From JAOSJT01 sp035914695 (GTDB lineage Bacteria; Bacteroidota; Ignavibacteria; SZUA-365), in NCBI GenBank assembly GCA_035914695.1, contig JAMIQH010000380.1:1-17803 (forward strand): a stretch of DNA of 17,803 bases, read 5' to 3'. The notes beneath the pieces were generated by a model, which was not told the origin of the DNA, made no database searches, and was given only the letters and a program-made list of their open reading frames with translations. The position numbers and the translations under genes were made by a program. This document shows positions 1 through 7,433 of the stretch, piece by piece. The first letter of the stretch is position 1. Each line of letters begins with the position of its first letter.

Positions 1-645
1 CGGTCCGGTGAACACCGCCGGACAGTGGTCGCGGTCCCAGGCCAACGTGAGGCCACGGCGCTCCACTTCCGCCAGTATCACGCGGGCAATGTCCTGCTCG
101 GATTTTCCCGGAGCTAAAGCGGCGGTGACGATATCGAACATTTCCAGCGTGTGGGCTATCGCCTTTTTCATGCTGCGGATTTCGGAGGGCGTTTTCCGCC
201 CGCGCAGCGCCGAGAGAATGGGCTGCGAGGAAACGAGACGTTTCGCGTACGGCGTACCCTCGAGCATGGATATCAGCAGCAGGAACATGCCGTGGGTGAG
301 TCCATCGGCCATGACCGAATCGGTGGAGTAGTTGATGGCGATACGGCGGGGTTTGCGCTCGCGAAGAAAGTTGAGCAAGGGCTCGCGAATGCCCTGCACG
401 TAGGGAATGATGCGCGTGTAGCGTCCGGCGCTTTCGATACTCGCCACATCGAGACTGCCTGCAATGGCAACGGTCTCTCCCTCTTTCGTGATGATCCATG
501 CGGTTTGCCAGGTGGCATGCTGTCCCACCACCATATCGATGGCGGGATCGGGCATGGTGGCGCTTTCACGCACGAAGGTGAGCCACATGTCGATGTTCTG
601 CTCCTGAAGAATTCCGACGGCCTGCTGAATTTTTTCGGCGATCAT
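1..645 (-). CDS. Xaa-Pro peptidase family M24 protein, N-terminal 215 residues (C-terminus beyond the left edge)
   Basis: Reading leftwards from an ATG at 645, an open frame runs to the first base of the window with no stop. It gives 215 residues beginning MIAEKIQQAVGILQEQNIDM. Residues 1-135 resemble a creatinase/prolidase N-terminal domain. The segment around 'LRGRKTPSEIRSMKKAIAHT' matches the usual junction into the pita-bread M24 domain, and the last residues, 'AWDRDHCPAVFTGP', fit the start of that catalytic domain. M24 enzymes of this layout are metal-dependent aminopeptidases that cleave before proline. The metal ligands (two Asp, one His, two Glu) would lie outside the window, so activity cannot be judged. 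A GGAG stands about 10 nt before the ATG. An in-frame GTG lies four codons upstream and is an alternative start. The gene lies 233 bp downstream of the hydrolase gene on the same strand, and that gap shows only a weak hairpin (arms 798-803 and 824-829). No signal peptide is visible. Confidence 0.85.
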   Translation of the reverse strand, partial: MIAEKIQQAVGILQEQNIDMWLTFVRESATMPDPAIDMVVGQHATWQTAWIITKEGETVAIAGSLDVASIESAGRYTRIIPYVQGIREPLLNFLRERKPRRIAINYSTDSVMADGLTHGMFLLLISMLEGTPYAKRLVSSQPILSALRGRKTPSEIRSMKKAIAHTLEMFDIVTAALAPGKSEQDIARVILAEVERRGLTLAWDRDHCPAVFTGP

Positions 646-878
646 AACGCTACGCACTCCGCTGATGAACGAGGAGGTGAAACCCCAAGATAGCAAGAAA
701 GTGTGTGGCGCGCGATGGAAATGCGAAGCAGCAGGAAGGCCTCGGTGGGGAGGCGGGATTGTTGGCAACGGAGGAGAATGACGAAACATGAGCGGAAGCG
801 AACAACTCCTCCTCGCCCTCTCCGTTCGCCTTACCCTCTTTTCATGGATTCCGCATCGTGAGCGGAACAGGGGAAGGA

Positions 879-2105
879 TCAAGTACGCAAGCGATCCACA
901 ATACCGTCAATCCAGTCGAATTTTTCCCGATGCATGGAGGCCAATCCCGGTTCGGTATCCTGAATATCGGGCACATGGTATGCATTGAGGACGAGCCGCT
1001 CCTTGACCGAGCTACGAATACCCTCGACGAACTCCTGCGCCTGGGCTTCCTGCTCGGGGAAGGTGGACACACCTGTCACCGCCAGCGTGGGGCAGTGGAT
1101 GCGATAGAGGCGGTCTTGCAAGGTGTAATGCGAAGCGACCTGAATCATCTGCTGGAGCCGGCCGACGCCGAAGCGGTGGAACATGTTTTGCAGCAGTACT
1201 TTGAGTCGCGACGGCATCACCGAATCCGGAATGTCCATCAACGCGCTTTCCTCCACATCCACCGCCGTGGCCTTGGTGGCGAGAACTTCAATCAGAAGCG
1301 GTTGCAAGGAAACAGTGGGCGGAGAGGTGACAAGCACCTGGACGCGGTGGTCCACTGCGGCGAGGCGACTGACGTAGTAGGCGCCAAAACCGCTTCCCAC
1401 GGCGACGGTAATCGCTCGCGCGAATTCAGGACGGGATGAAATGTAATCCAGCGCAACCTGGAGTGGCACTTCCATATCGGGACGAACGAAATTCGTGGGA
1501 TCGTTGCGCAGCATGCCGGTTTGTCCCGGCCCCTGAAAGAGCAGCACGCCATAGCCACGGCGCAAGGCGCTGACTCCCAGGTAGAAGTACTCCTCCTCCG
1601 CGCAGCTCTCCAGACCAGCAACGAAGAGGATGACACCGTGGACAGGCGCGCCCTCCTCCGGCATCATGACGTAGCACGGATAGGATTCGTTGTTCGCTTC
1701 GATGTTCACCGCTTCCCCGTGCCAGGGCAGAAACGGCAGCGCCCTGGTGAACGCCGCGCCGCAACGATTGCCGTGCGCCGAGAAATCGCCATTGGAGATC
1801 AGCGCATAGTACTCGGCGAGGTGATGGTACATGGAGGCGCGGAGGAAGCAATCTCCCGCGCAGGTGAACCGTTCACGCAGCACGCTCTCCTCGCCGGCGG
1901 TTTCCACATTGCGCGCGAGCGCCGCCCAGAGATCCGGCCAGGTGTTGCGGGGATTGTCCTGCATTTTCCGTACAACGGAGTACCATTCCCCGAAGGTGCT
2001 GGCCCCGAACGTGGCCATGCGGAGAAGGCGCAGGAGCTTGTATTCTATATTCGAGACGTTGAGCGAATGGGGAAACGTCGGAGTGGTCGGGGTTTCATGG
2101 TCCAT
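879..2105 (-). CDS. FrsA/DHPON-hydrolase-like alpha/beta hydrolase with substituted nucleophile
   Basis: 408 residues. An N-terminal helical region (about 1-125) precedes an alpha/beta hydrolase core, the plan of the FrsA-like and 2,6-dihydroxy-pseudooxynicotine hydrolase group. Landmarks are the oxyanion-loop strand 'GVILFVAGLESCAEE' (157-171), the family-typical 'LLFQGPGQTG' (188-197), the nucleophile-elbow region 'VAVGSGFGAYYVSRLAA' (234-250) and a C-terminal histidine in 'NAYHVPDI' (His377). Aligned to the usual G-x-S-x-G, the elbow reads G237-S238-G239-F240-G241, so glycine sits where the nucleophilic serine belongs and a serine lies one residue earlier. The usual acid after the sixth strand ('GxxD') also reads 'GVSTF'. 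It may therefore be non-hydrolytic, or use a shifted residue. No signal peptide is visible, so it is probably cytoplasmic. No Shine-Dalgarno is visible before the ATG; Met30 is a less likely alternative start because it would remove part of the helical domain. Family call is fairly secure; substrate unknown. Confidence 0.85.
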   Translation of the reverse strand: MDHETPTTPTFPHSLNVSNIEYKLLRLLRMATFGASTFGEWYSVVRKMQDNPRNTWPDLWAALARNVETAGEESVLRERFTCAGDCFLRASMYHHLAEYYALISNGDFSAHGNRCGAAFTRALPFLPWHGEAVNIEANNESYPCYVMMPEEGAPVHGVILFVAGLESCAEEEYFYLGVSALRRGYGVLLFQGPGQTGMLRNDPTNFVRPDMEVPLQVALDYISSRPEFARAITVAVGSGFGAYYVSRLAAVDHRVQVLVTSPPTVSLQPLLIEVLATKATAVDVEESALMDIPDSVMPSRLKVLLQNMFHRFGVGRLQQMIQVASHYTLQDRLYRIHCPTLAVTGVSTFPEQEAQAQEFVEGIRSSVKERLVLNAYHVPDIQDTEPGLASMHREKFDWIDGIVDRLRT

Positions 2106-2419
2106 ACAGTGCTCGGGCTGGAAATGGATCAGCGATCAGGAACTGTCCTGGTGCGATGGACTGCGTAAGACGGACTCAAGGACGTAGCGGTGCTTGCAAA
2201 AATCGCGCCAATCATTCTGAAAACGAACACGCGATATGGCGCTATTTTCATGCATCAAGCGTGAAGAATCTGCTCGGTGAGTGAAGAATGGTCACTCCGC
2301 GGGCCATTCCACGGGAGGAATCGCGGTGGAAAAAAGGCGACGCTCTAAGGTGCAAGTGGCGAAAAAAAGTGATATTATCACGGTATACGTTTTCAGCTTT
2401 CGATTTCACGGAGGTGTCT
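2106..2419. other. Intergenic region between divergent genes, with repeat and operator-like palindrome
   Basis: About 310 bp separates the minus-strand hydrolase from the plus-strand exported protein, so promoters for both should lie here. The 9-mer GTGAAGAAT occurs twice exactly 20 bp apart (2261-2269 and 2281-2289), two helical turns, which would suit a pair of protein-binding half-sites. A perfect 13-bp palindrome lies at 2369-2381. Downstream of it, TACGTTTT (2386-2393) matches the Bacteroidota -7 consensus TAnnTTTG at all but the last base, but no TTTG -33 element is found at the expected distance. A long frame continues upstream from the exported protein's start to 2288, but its residues are not protein-like and it ends before the strong ribosome-binding site. 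Confidence 0.5.
2369..2381. promoter_or_regulatory. Perfect palindrome, possible operator
   Basis: GTGATA-T-TATCAC is a perfect inverted repeat with a one-base centre, immediately after a run of seven A. It lies about 40 bp before the start codon of the exported T9SS protein and next to a possible -7 box (2386-2393). A dimeric regulator binding site is a reasonable reading. No regulator is identifiable in the window, so the assignment is inference. Confidence 0.35.
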
Positions 2420-3646
2420 ATGCGAATTCCTGCTACTGTGTCGGCTGTAGTCCTCGTATTGCTCTGCACCATAACCGCGCAAGCGCAAGTCGTGCTGCCT
2501 GCGGACAACATCATCATGCGCATACGCCAGGTATGCAATACCGGGCAGGGCGGTATGATGGTGGCGGCATTCGAGATCAAGCCGCGCACAAACATGTGGG
2601 CGCCGAATTTCGGCAGGATCGGTGGATTTTCGGTGGTGTTTACTTATACCTCGTCCAAACTCGTACTCACCGGCACGCAGCAGCGCTACGAGCCCGGGTA
2701 CTGGGGCAGCCCGTTCCGCAGCGCCGCGTACGGACCCTCGGCGTGGTTCACCCAGCATGCGAGCACAGGCAATCCCAATTCCGCTCTCCCGGTTTCCAGC
2801 CAGTACTTCTCGCAGGCGACGGATTGCTCCGGCAATCCGATCAACGACGAATATTTCGAGATCATGCGCTACACCATGAACATCCACCCCACTGCGAACG
2901 GCACGGTGAACCTCGGCATCAACGACGTTCAGCCCTACAACACCAGCATGTATTTGCAGGAAACGCAGATGTCCGCGATTTTCAGTCCAGATCTCACCAC
3001 CAATCTCAACGACTCGGTGTTCCAGGCCATCAATCTGGTGATCCCGGTGGAATTGGCTTCGTTCAACGTCTCCGCCCGTCCCGATGGCAGCACCATGCTC
3101 ACATGGATGACGGAAACGGAAACGGAAAACATGGGCTTTGAGATCGAGCGCGGCGATGGCAACACCTTCGAGCGCATCGGCTTTGTGCCCGGCCAGGGCA
3201 GCAGCAATGAGCCCCGCGAGTACTCGTTCATCGACCGCTCCCCATCCACGGTACGAAGCGACCGCGTGGTATTCTACCGGCTGAAGCAAATCGACTATGA
3301 TGGAAGCCACAATTACAGCGACATGCAATCGGCCCAGATCGTGCCGCAATTCATGGGGTTGGAAAACGTGTACCCGAATCCCGTGTCCGTTGGAGGCAGT
3401 GCCGAGCTTCCGTACAATCTCCCGCTGCCAGCCACAGTGAATCTCAGCGTGTACAACGCCCTGGGCCAACGTGTGGCATCCCTACAGGATCAGCAGGAAC
3501 GCCAGGCCGGACGTCACACGGTACAGTGGAATCTGCGCGACAGCAAGGGACAGTTGCTCCCCGCCGGCGCGTACTTTGTCCGTTTTGACGCCACGATCGG
3601 GGGCGAAACCATGCGCGCCACGCAGCGCCTGTCCATCATTCGCTGA
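2420..3646 (+). CDS. Secreted protein with type IX secretion (Por) C-terminal sorting domain
   Basis: 408 residues from the ATG at 2420, chosen because GGAGGT (2410-2415) lies just upstream and because it begins a clean signal peptide: MRIPATVSAVVLVLLCTITAQAQ, cut predicted after AQA (residue 22). Residues 24-205 form a probable beta-rich domain with 'GGFSVVFTYTSSKLVLTG', reminiscent of cohesin-like or adhesion modules but not firmly assigned. From residue 210 the protein carries a module common in exported proteins of Ignavibacteria and relatives ('VELASFNVS...LTWMTETETENMGFEIERG...YRLKQIDYDGSHNYS'). The last 95 residues are a type A T9SS sorting domain: 'LENVYPNPV', 'LSVYNALGQRVASL', 'AGRHTVQWNL', 'LPAGAYFVRF'. 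The family route is Sec export, T9SS passage across the outer membrane, then CTD removal and either release or anchoring. It is monocistronic here, followed by a hairpin. The ligand or activity of the N-terminal domain is unknown. Confidence 0.92.
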   Translation: MRIPATVSAVVLVLLCTITAQAQVVLPADNIIMRIRQVCNTGQGGMMVAAFEIKPRTNMWAPNFGRIGGFSVVFTYTSSKLVLTGTQQRYEPGYWGSPFRSAAYGPSAWFTQHASTGNPNSALPVSSQYFSQATDCSGNPINDEYFEIMRYTMNIHPTANGTVNLGINDVQPYNTSMYLQETQMSAIFSPDLTTNLNDSVFQAINLVIPVELASFNVSARPDGSTMLTWMTETETENMGFEIERGDGNTFERIGFVPGQGSSNEPREYSFIDRSPSTVRSDRVVFYRLKQIDYDGSHNYSDMQSAQIVPQFMGLENVYPNPVSVGGSAELPYNLPLPATVNLSVYNALGQRVASLQDQQERQAGRHTVQWNLRDSKGQLLPAGAYFVRFDATIGGETMRATQRLSIIR

Positions 3647-3671
3647 CAGTACGAACACGTTCCATTTTTTC

Positions 3672-3700
3672 CACAGCGGCGGGCCTGACCCGCCGTTGTG
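3672..3700 (+). terminator. Hairpin terminator after the T9SS protein gene
   Basis: Twelve-base arms (3672-3683 and 3689-3700) pair with one G-T wobble around a five-base loop (CCTGA). The stem begins 25 bp after the stop codon. The trailing sequence CATTTACGG has only a weak T run, so it may be an inefficient intrinsic terminator or a stabilising 3' structure. Confidence 0.6.
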
Positions 3701-3846
3701 CATTTACGGCAACGCGGCTATCGACGTATTCGGGGTCACAAGGCCATCGAAGCTGACACGGGCGTTTGCATTCCTTTTCTCTGCGTGCGGTATTTCGTAA
3801 GTTCCCTTGATGGTTACGGATTGTTTCAAACACACTGAGTAATGCA

Positions 3847-5145
3847 ATGTCCCATCTCGTCACTACCGATCCCGAACTACACGCGATCATTCAGCACGAA
3901 ACCGAACGTCAGATCAACAAACTGCAGCTCATCGCCTCCGAGAATTACGCCAGTCCCTCCGTGCTTGAGGCGGCGGGCAGCGTACTCACCAACAAATACG
4001 CCGAGGGCTATCCTGGCAAGCGTTATTACGGCGGCTGCGAATTTGTGGACCAGGCCGAGGATCTCGCGCGGCAGCGTTTGATGAAGCTCTACGGGGCCGA
4101 ATATGCCAACGTGCAACCGCACTCCGGCGCGACGGCGAATCAGGCCGTGTACTTCACCTACGTCCAGCCGGGTGACACCGTGCTCGGCATGGATTTGGCC
4201 CATGGTGGCCATCTCACGCATGGCTCACCGGTGAATTTTTCCGGCAAATTGTACAACATCATCTCTTACGGCGTGCATCGCGACACGGGCGTGATCGACA
4301 TGAACGAAGTCGAGGAGAAGGCCGTACAGCACAAGCCGAAGATGATCATTGTTGGCGCCAGCTCGTACTCGCGCAATATCGACTACGCCGCTTTCCGCGC
4401 CGTGGCCGACAAGGTGGGCGCCTTCCTGTGGGCGGACATGGCGCACCCCGCCGGACTCATCGCCACGGGGTTGCTCAACAATCCCCTGCCCTATTGCGAT
4501 GTGGTGACGTCCACTACGCATAAAACCCTGCGCGGTCCACGCGGCGGCATGATCCTCATGGGCAAGGATGTGGAAAATCCCTTTGGCATCGTCATGCCGA
4601 AATCCGGCCGCACGAAAATGATGTCGGAAGTGATGGACGGCGTGGTGATGCCGGGTATTCAGGGCGGACCGCTGATGCACATTATCGCGGCCAAGGCCGT
4701 GGCCTTTGGCGAAGCCCTGCAGCCTAGCTTTGCCACTTACACCAAGCAAGTCAAGGCCAATGCCGCGCGTCTGGCGGAGTTGCTCGTGGCCAAGGATTTC
4801 CAGCTCATCTCCGGTGGCACCGACAATCACCTGATGCTCATCGATTTGCACAACAAGAATGTGACCGGCAAGGAAGCCGAGAACGCCATGGAGCGCGCGG
4901 GCATCACGCTGAACAAGAACATGGTGCCTTTCGACGACCGCTCGCCTTTCGTCACCTCCGGCATACGCATCGGCGCGGCCGCCATCACCACGCGCGGCTT
5001 CCGCGAAGCGGACATGGAATTCGTGGCCGATGTGATCGACACGGTGATCAACAATATCACGAATGAAAGCGCGCTCGACGATGTACGCGCACGCGTGAAG
5101 GAGTACTGCTCGCGCTTCCCGCTGTACACCGAACTCGTCGACTAA
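3847..5145 (+). CDS. glyA: Serine hydroxymethyltransferase
   Basis: 432 residues, close to the normal bacterial length, colinear with GlyA from end to end. It interconverts serine and tetrahydrofolate with glycine and 5,10-methylene-tetrahydrofolate, using pyridoxal phosphate, in the cytoplasm, and is the main source of one-carbon units. Visible signatures: N-terminal 'QINKLQLIASENYASPSVLEA', the substrate-site stretch 'NKYAEGYPGKRYYGGCEFVD', 'NVQPHSGATANQAVYF', 'WADMAHPAGLIATGL', and the PLP lysine motif 'TSTTHKTLRGPRGG' with Lys226. The insertion 'DVENPFGIVMPKSGRTKMMSEVMD' before 'PGIQGGP' is typical of Bacteroidota-type enzymes. The start at 3847 is favoured over the ATG at 3842, which is in another frame. 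Only a weak purine stretch (GAGTAA) precedes it, as is common in this group. It appears to be transcribed alone, between two hairpins. Confidence 0.98.
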   Translation: MSHLVTTDPELHAIIQHETERQINKLQLIASENYASPSVLEAAGSVLTNKYAEGYPGKRYYGGCEFVDQAEDLARQRLMKLYGAEYANVQPHSGATANQAVYFTYVQPGDTVLGMDLAHGGHLTHGSPVNFSGKLYNIISYGVHRDTGVIDMNEVEEKAVQHKPKMIIVGASSYSRNIDYAAFRAVADKVGAFLWADMAHPAGLIATGLLNNPLPYCDVVTSTTHKTLRGPRGGMILMGKDVENPFGIVMPKSGRTKMMSEVMDGVVMPGIQGGPLMHIIAAKAVAFGEALQPSFATYTKQVKANAARLAELLVAKDFQLISGGTDNHLMLIDLHNKNVTGKEAENAMERAGITLNKNMVPFDDRSPFVTSGIRIGAAAITTRGFREADMEFVADVIDTVINNITNESALDDVRARVKEYCSRFPLYTELVD

Positions 5146-5165
5146 ACCTCCCGTCTCGAAACTCT

Positions 5166-5213
5166 ACGAGTCCGTGCCCGCTCCACCCTTCGGGGAAGCG
5201 CGCACGGACTCGT
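5166..5213. terminator. Bidirectional terminator between convergent glyA and the glycosyltransferase operon
   Basis: Perfect 12-base arms ACGAGTCCGTGC (5166-5177) and its complement (5202-5213). The loop folds further into CCC-TTCG-GGG, the very stable C(UUCG)G tetraloop. CATATTTCACAT follows on the plus strand. It sits 20 bp after the glyA stop and about 50 bp beyond the end of the minus-strand operon, so it can serve both. Confidence 0.8.
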
Positions 5214-5262
5214 CATATTTCACATACACTCGCGTACATACACGCGGCGGCAACTCCGGCAC

Positions 5263-6159
5263 TCAGTGCAGAGGCGCACGCAGGGCGCGCAGATAGCCGC
5301 GCAGATAGCCCGCATGCGCGAAGCGGAGCGATTGTGCGAGATTGATCATGCCTTGACCCAACAACGCCCAGACACGCAACGCGCGCGCCCACCGCGTGCG
5401 AGCGGCGCGATCACTGATCCATCGCAGGGAATACACGTACAGCGCCTGGGTGATGAAGGTGGACTCGCGGGTCCGCGAACTCGGAACGTGACGGAAGGCC
5501 GCCCCCGGACACAGACGCATCGTGCCTCGCTCCGCCAATTGCGCAGTGAAATACGCATCCTCGCCGAAACAGCGACCTGTGGCAAGTCCGAGCGGTTCTC
5601 CACTCAGCCATCGCTCTTCGAACGAAAGACCATCGCAGGCGATGCGGCGGAGCGAGAGCGCAGTGCTCGGCAGCATGCGCACACGCGTGGCATCAAACGG
5701 ACCGGTGGGATCGGGAAAGCCCGAGCGGCGATAGCCATGCGTACCGCGACGGGTTTGCACCTGCAAGACGACGCGCAACGCGTACTCCAGCGCACCCACG
5801 CTCGGCAAATCCTTATTGATCCCGCCCAACGCCACAACAGAGTCATCACTCCGGAACATCGACAGCACGCGCTCGCAATACACATTCGCAGGAACGGCAT
5901 CGTCGTCGAAATACGTGAGTATTTCTCCCCGCGCCTCGCGCAGCCCGATGTTGCGTTGCGCGGAGAGACCCGCACGCGACGGAATCATGCGCAGAGCGAG
6001 CCCTTCGGGAATATGTGGACGTTCGCCATCAACCGCGGCATCGGAGGCATCGATGAGCAGCACTTCATCCGGTACGACGGTCTGCTCGGCGAGCGCGCGA
6101 AGCAGCCGCTCGACTTCGTGCGGACGATTGCGCGTGACGATGACGACGGAGTGTGTCAT
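5263..6159 (-). CDS. Family 2 glycosyltransferase
   Basis: 298 residues with a GT-A fold layout. The first strand and nucleotide-binding loop are 'SVVIVTRNRPHEVERLLRAL' (4-23). The metal-binding DxD equivalent is 'TYFDDDAVP' with Asp85-Asp87. 'AGLSAQRNIGLREARGEIL' (63-81) is the helix typical of GT2 enzymes before that motif. 'GRCFGEDAYFTAQLAERG' carries the catalytic-base-type ED motif. The C-terminal 60 residues are basic with a hydrophobic stretch ('VWALLGQGMINLAQSL'), possibly a membrane-surface segment rather than a clear transmembrane helix. Such enzymes move a sugar from a nucleotide donor to a cell-surface glycan or lipid; neither donor nor acceptor can be told here. It is the last gene of the aroBA operon, starting 6 nt after the previous stop. 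A GGGGGAG lies 11 nt before the ATG, inside the end of the upstream gene. No other polysaccharide genes are nearby. Confidence 0.88.
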   Translation of the reverse strand: MTHSVVIVTRNRPHEVERLLRALAEQTVVPDEVLLIDASDAAVDGERPHIPEGLALRMIPSRAGLSAQRNIGLREARGEILTYFDDDAVPANVYCERVLSMFRSDDSVVALGGINKDLPSVGALEYALRVVLQVQTRRGTHGYRRSGFPDPTGPFDATRVRMLPSTALSLRRIACDGLSFEERWLSGEPLGLATGRCFGEDAYFTAQLAERGTMRLCPGAAFRHVPSSRTRESTFITQALYVYSLRWISDRAARTRWARALRVWALLGQGMINLAQSLRFAHAGYLRGYLRALRAPLH

Positions 6160-6165
6160 GTCGCA

Positions 6166-7431
6166 TCATTCTCCCCCGCGTGCGCGCTGTGGCGCGAGCA
6201 GAACAAGCATTTCCACATGGTCCGTGCCCGGAAAATTGTCCACCGGCACCGCGGCGCGGATATCGTAGCCCAGCTGCTTCCACTCATTCATATCGCGTTC
6301 GAGGAGATCGAGATTGCAGAACACGTGCAGCACATGAGCGGGATTGCGCGCGGCCACGGCCGCCAGCACTCCCTCGTCGCAGCCGCCACGGGGTGGATCG
6401 AGCAGCACCACATCGTCGGCCCCGCAGAATGGGATGAAACGAAATACGGCGTCGGCATTCAGATCCAGCGTGTGAAAACGCAGATGCCGCAGTTGCATGC
6501 GTTTCGCATTGGAAATGGCTGATGCCACGGCTGGCTGTGAAAGCTCCGCGCCTCGCAGGGCGAGAAAATCCTCGTGCAAGCCGATGGAGAACAGCCCGTA
6601 ACCGCTGTAGAGATCATACAACGTGCCACGTGCGCCCGGCTGTCCGCCGCGGGCTTCCCGCAGCAAGGTTCGCACCGTGCCCAGAAACACCGGCAGTACC
6701 GAGAGATTCACCTGAGTAAAGGCGAGCACGTCGTAGACGAAACGCAATTCACCAACCTGCGCCGATAATTCGCGCTGGCCGAAGAGACGACGCAGCTGCG
6801 CGGGACGGCTCGCGCTTCCGCGGCCCATGTAATAGCGATCGCCGGAAGAGTCTTCGTACAGAAACACACCTTGCACCTCGGGATGATCGCGGGTGAGCAA
6901 CTTCGACAGTGTGTTCGCCGCCTTAATGGTGCGTGGCGACAGCTCGGCAATGGTGAACAGCACCGCGACCTGCCGCGCATCGCCTTTGAGTACCACATAG
7001 CGCAGCACACCCACCAGCGGAGCGGCGGCGCGATGCCTCAGCAGGATTTCAATACGCTCGTACAAGAGCGCATGCAAGTGCGCCTCGATGGCACAGCGGC
7101 GTACCGGCAGCACCTCCCGCGCCTGGGCATCGATAAGGCCCATGGAGAAGCCCTCACGGCGTTGTTCCACTTTTCTCTTGCTGACGACGCGGTAGTCGCG
7201 TCCCTGTGGCGAGGTCGCGAGCGGCCGAAGCTTGCGTCCATCAGCGAAGCGCTCCCACAAGCGGCGCAAGGCGCGCTGCTTCACGACGCATTCGTCTGTG
7301 TAGGAAATGCGCGAGGCGTGGCAAAGCGTACACAGTGTGCCGCGAACGCTGCGGCAGCACCCCTGCTCCAACACCGGCGGTGTGTGGCGGCTGTTGCGGA
7401 GTTCCTGCTCGTATATTTCACGAAAATTCAT
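6166..7431 (-). CDS. RlmD/TrmA-like RNA (uracil-5-)-methyltransferase
   Basis: 421 residues from the ATG at 7431. A longer frame reaches 7677, but that extension overlaps the end of aroA out of frame and is not protein-like; GGAG lies 8 nt before 7431. Class I SAM-dependent m5U methyltransferase motifs are in order: 'FTQVN' (238-242), SAM loop 'DLYSGYGLFSIGL' (273-285), 'VVLLDPPRGGC' (341-351), catalytic cysteine in 'HVFCNLDLLERDM' (Cys372), and 'DNFPGTDHVEML' with general base Glu407. N-terminal cysteines at 25/26, 34 and 37 plus Cys113 ('RRCAIE') fit the RlmD-type iron-sulphur site, although the first spacing is C-x7/8-C rather than C-x5-C. The N-terminal TRAM domain of RlmD is absent. The family methylates C5 of uridine in rRNA or tRNA; which substrate is not decided by sequence alone. 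It starts 2 nt after the aroBA stop (TGACGATG), implying translational coupling. Confidence 0.88.
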   Translation of the reverse strand: MNFREIYEQELRNSRHTPPVLEQGCCRSVRGTLCTLCHASRISYTDECVVKQRALRRLWERFADGRKLRPLATSPQGRDYRVVSKRKVEQRREGFSMGLIDAQAREVLPVRRCAIEAHLHALLYERIEILLRHRAAAPLVGVLRYVVLKGDARQVAVLFTIAELSPRTIKAANTLSKLLTRDHPEVQGVFLYEDSSGDRYYMGRGSASRPAQLRRLFGQRELSAQVGELRFVYDVLAFTQVNLSVLPVFLGTVRTLLREARGGQPGARGTLYDLYSGYGLFSIGLHEDFLALRGAELSQPAVASAISNAKRMQLRHLRFHTLDLNADAVFRFIPFCGADDVVLLDPPRGGCDEGVLAAVAARNPAHVLHVFCNLDLLERDMNEWKQLGYDIRAAVPVDNFPGTDHVEMLVLLAPQRARGGE

Positions 7432-7433
7432 CG

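Noticed and set aside
151..693. 180-residue plus-strand frame at the left edge
   Set aside because: The opposite strand encodes a recognisable creatinase/M24 N-terminus that stays open to the window edge.
798..829. Terminator after the alpha/beta hydrolase gene
   Set aside because: Only a 6-bp stem (GCGAAC/GTTCGC) around a 20-base loop without a T run; too weak to call.
2393..3469. 358-residue minus-strand frame opposite the T9SS protein
   Set aside because: The plus-strand gene has an unmistakable sorting domain; the opposite frame is a codon-bias shadow.
5266..6522. 418-residue plus-strand frame opposite the glycosyltransferase and RNA methyltransferase
   Set aside because: It lies antisense to two genes with clear motifs, and its composition (rich in Arg, Gln, Ala, His) is typical of high-GC antisense frames.
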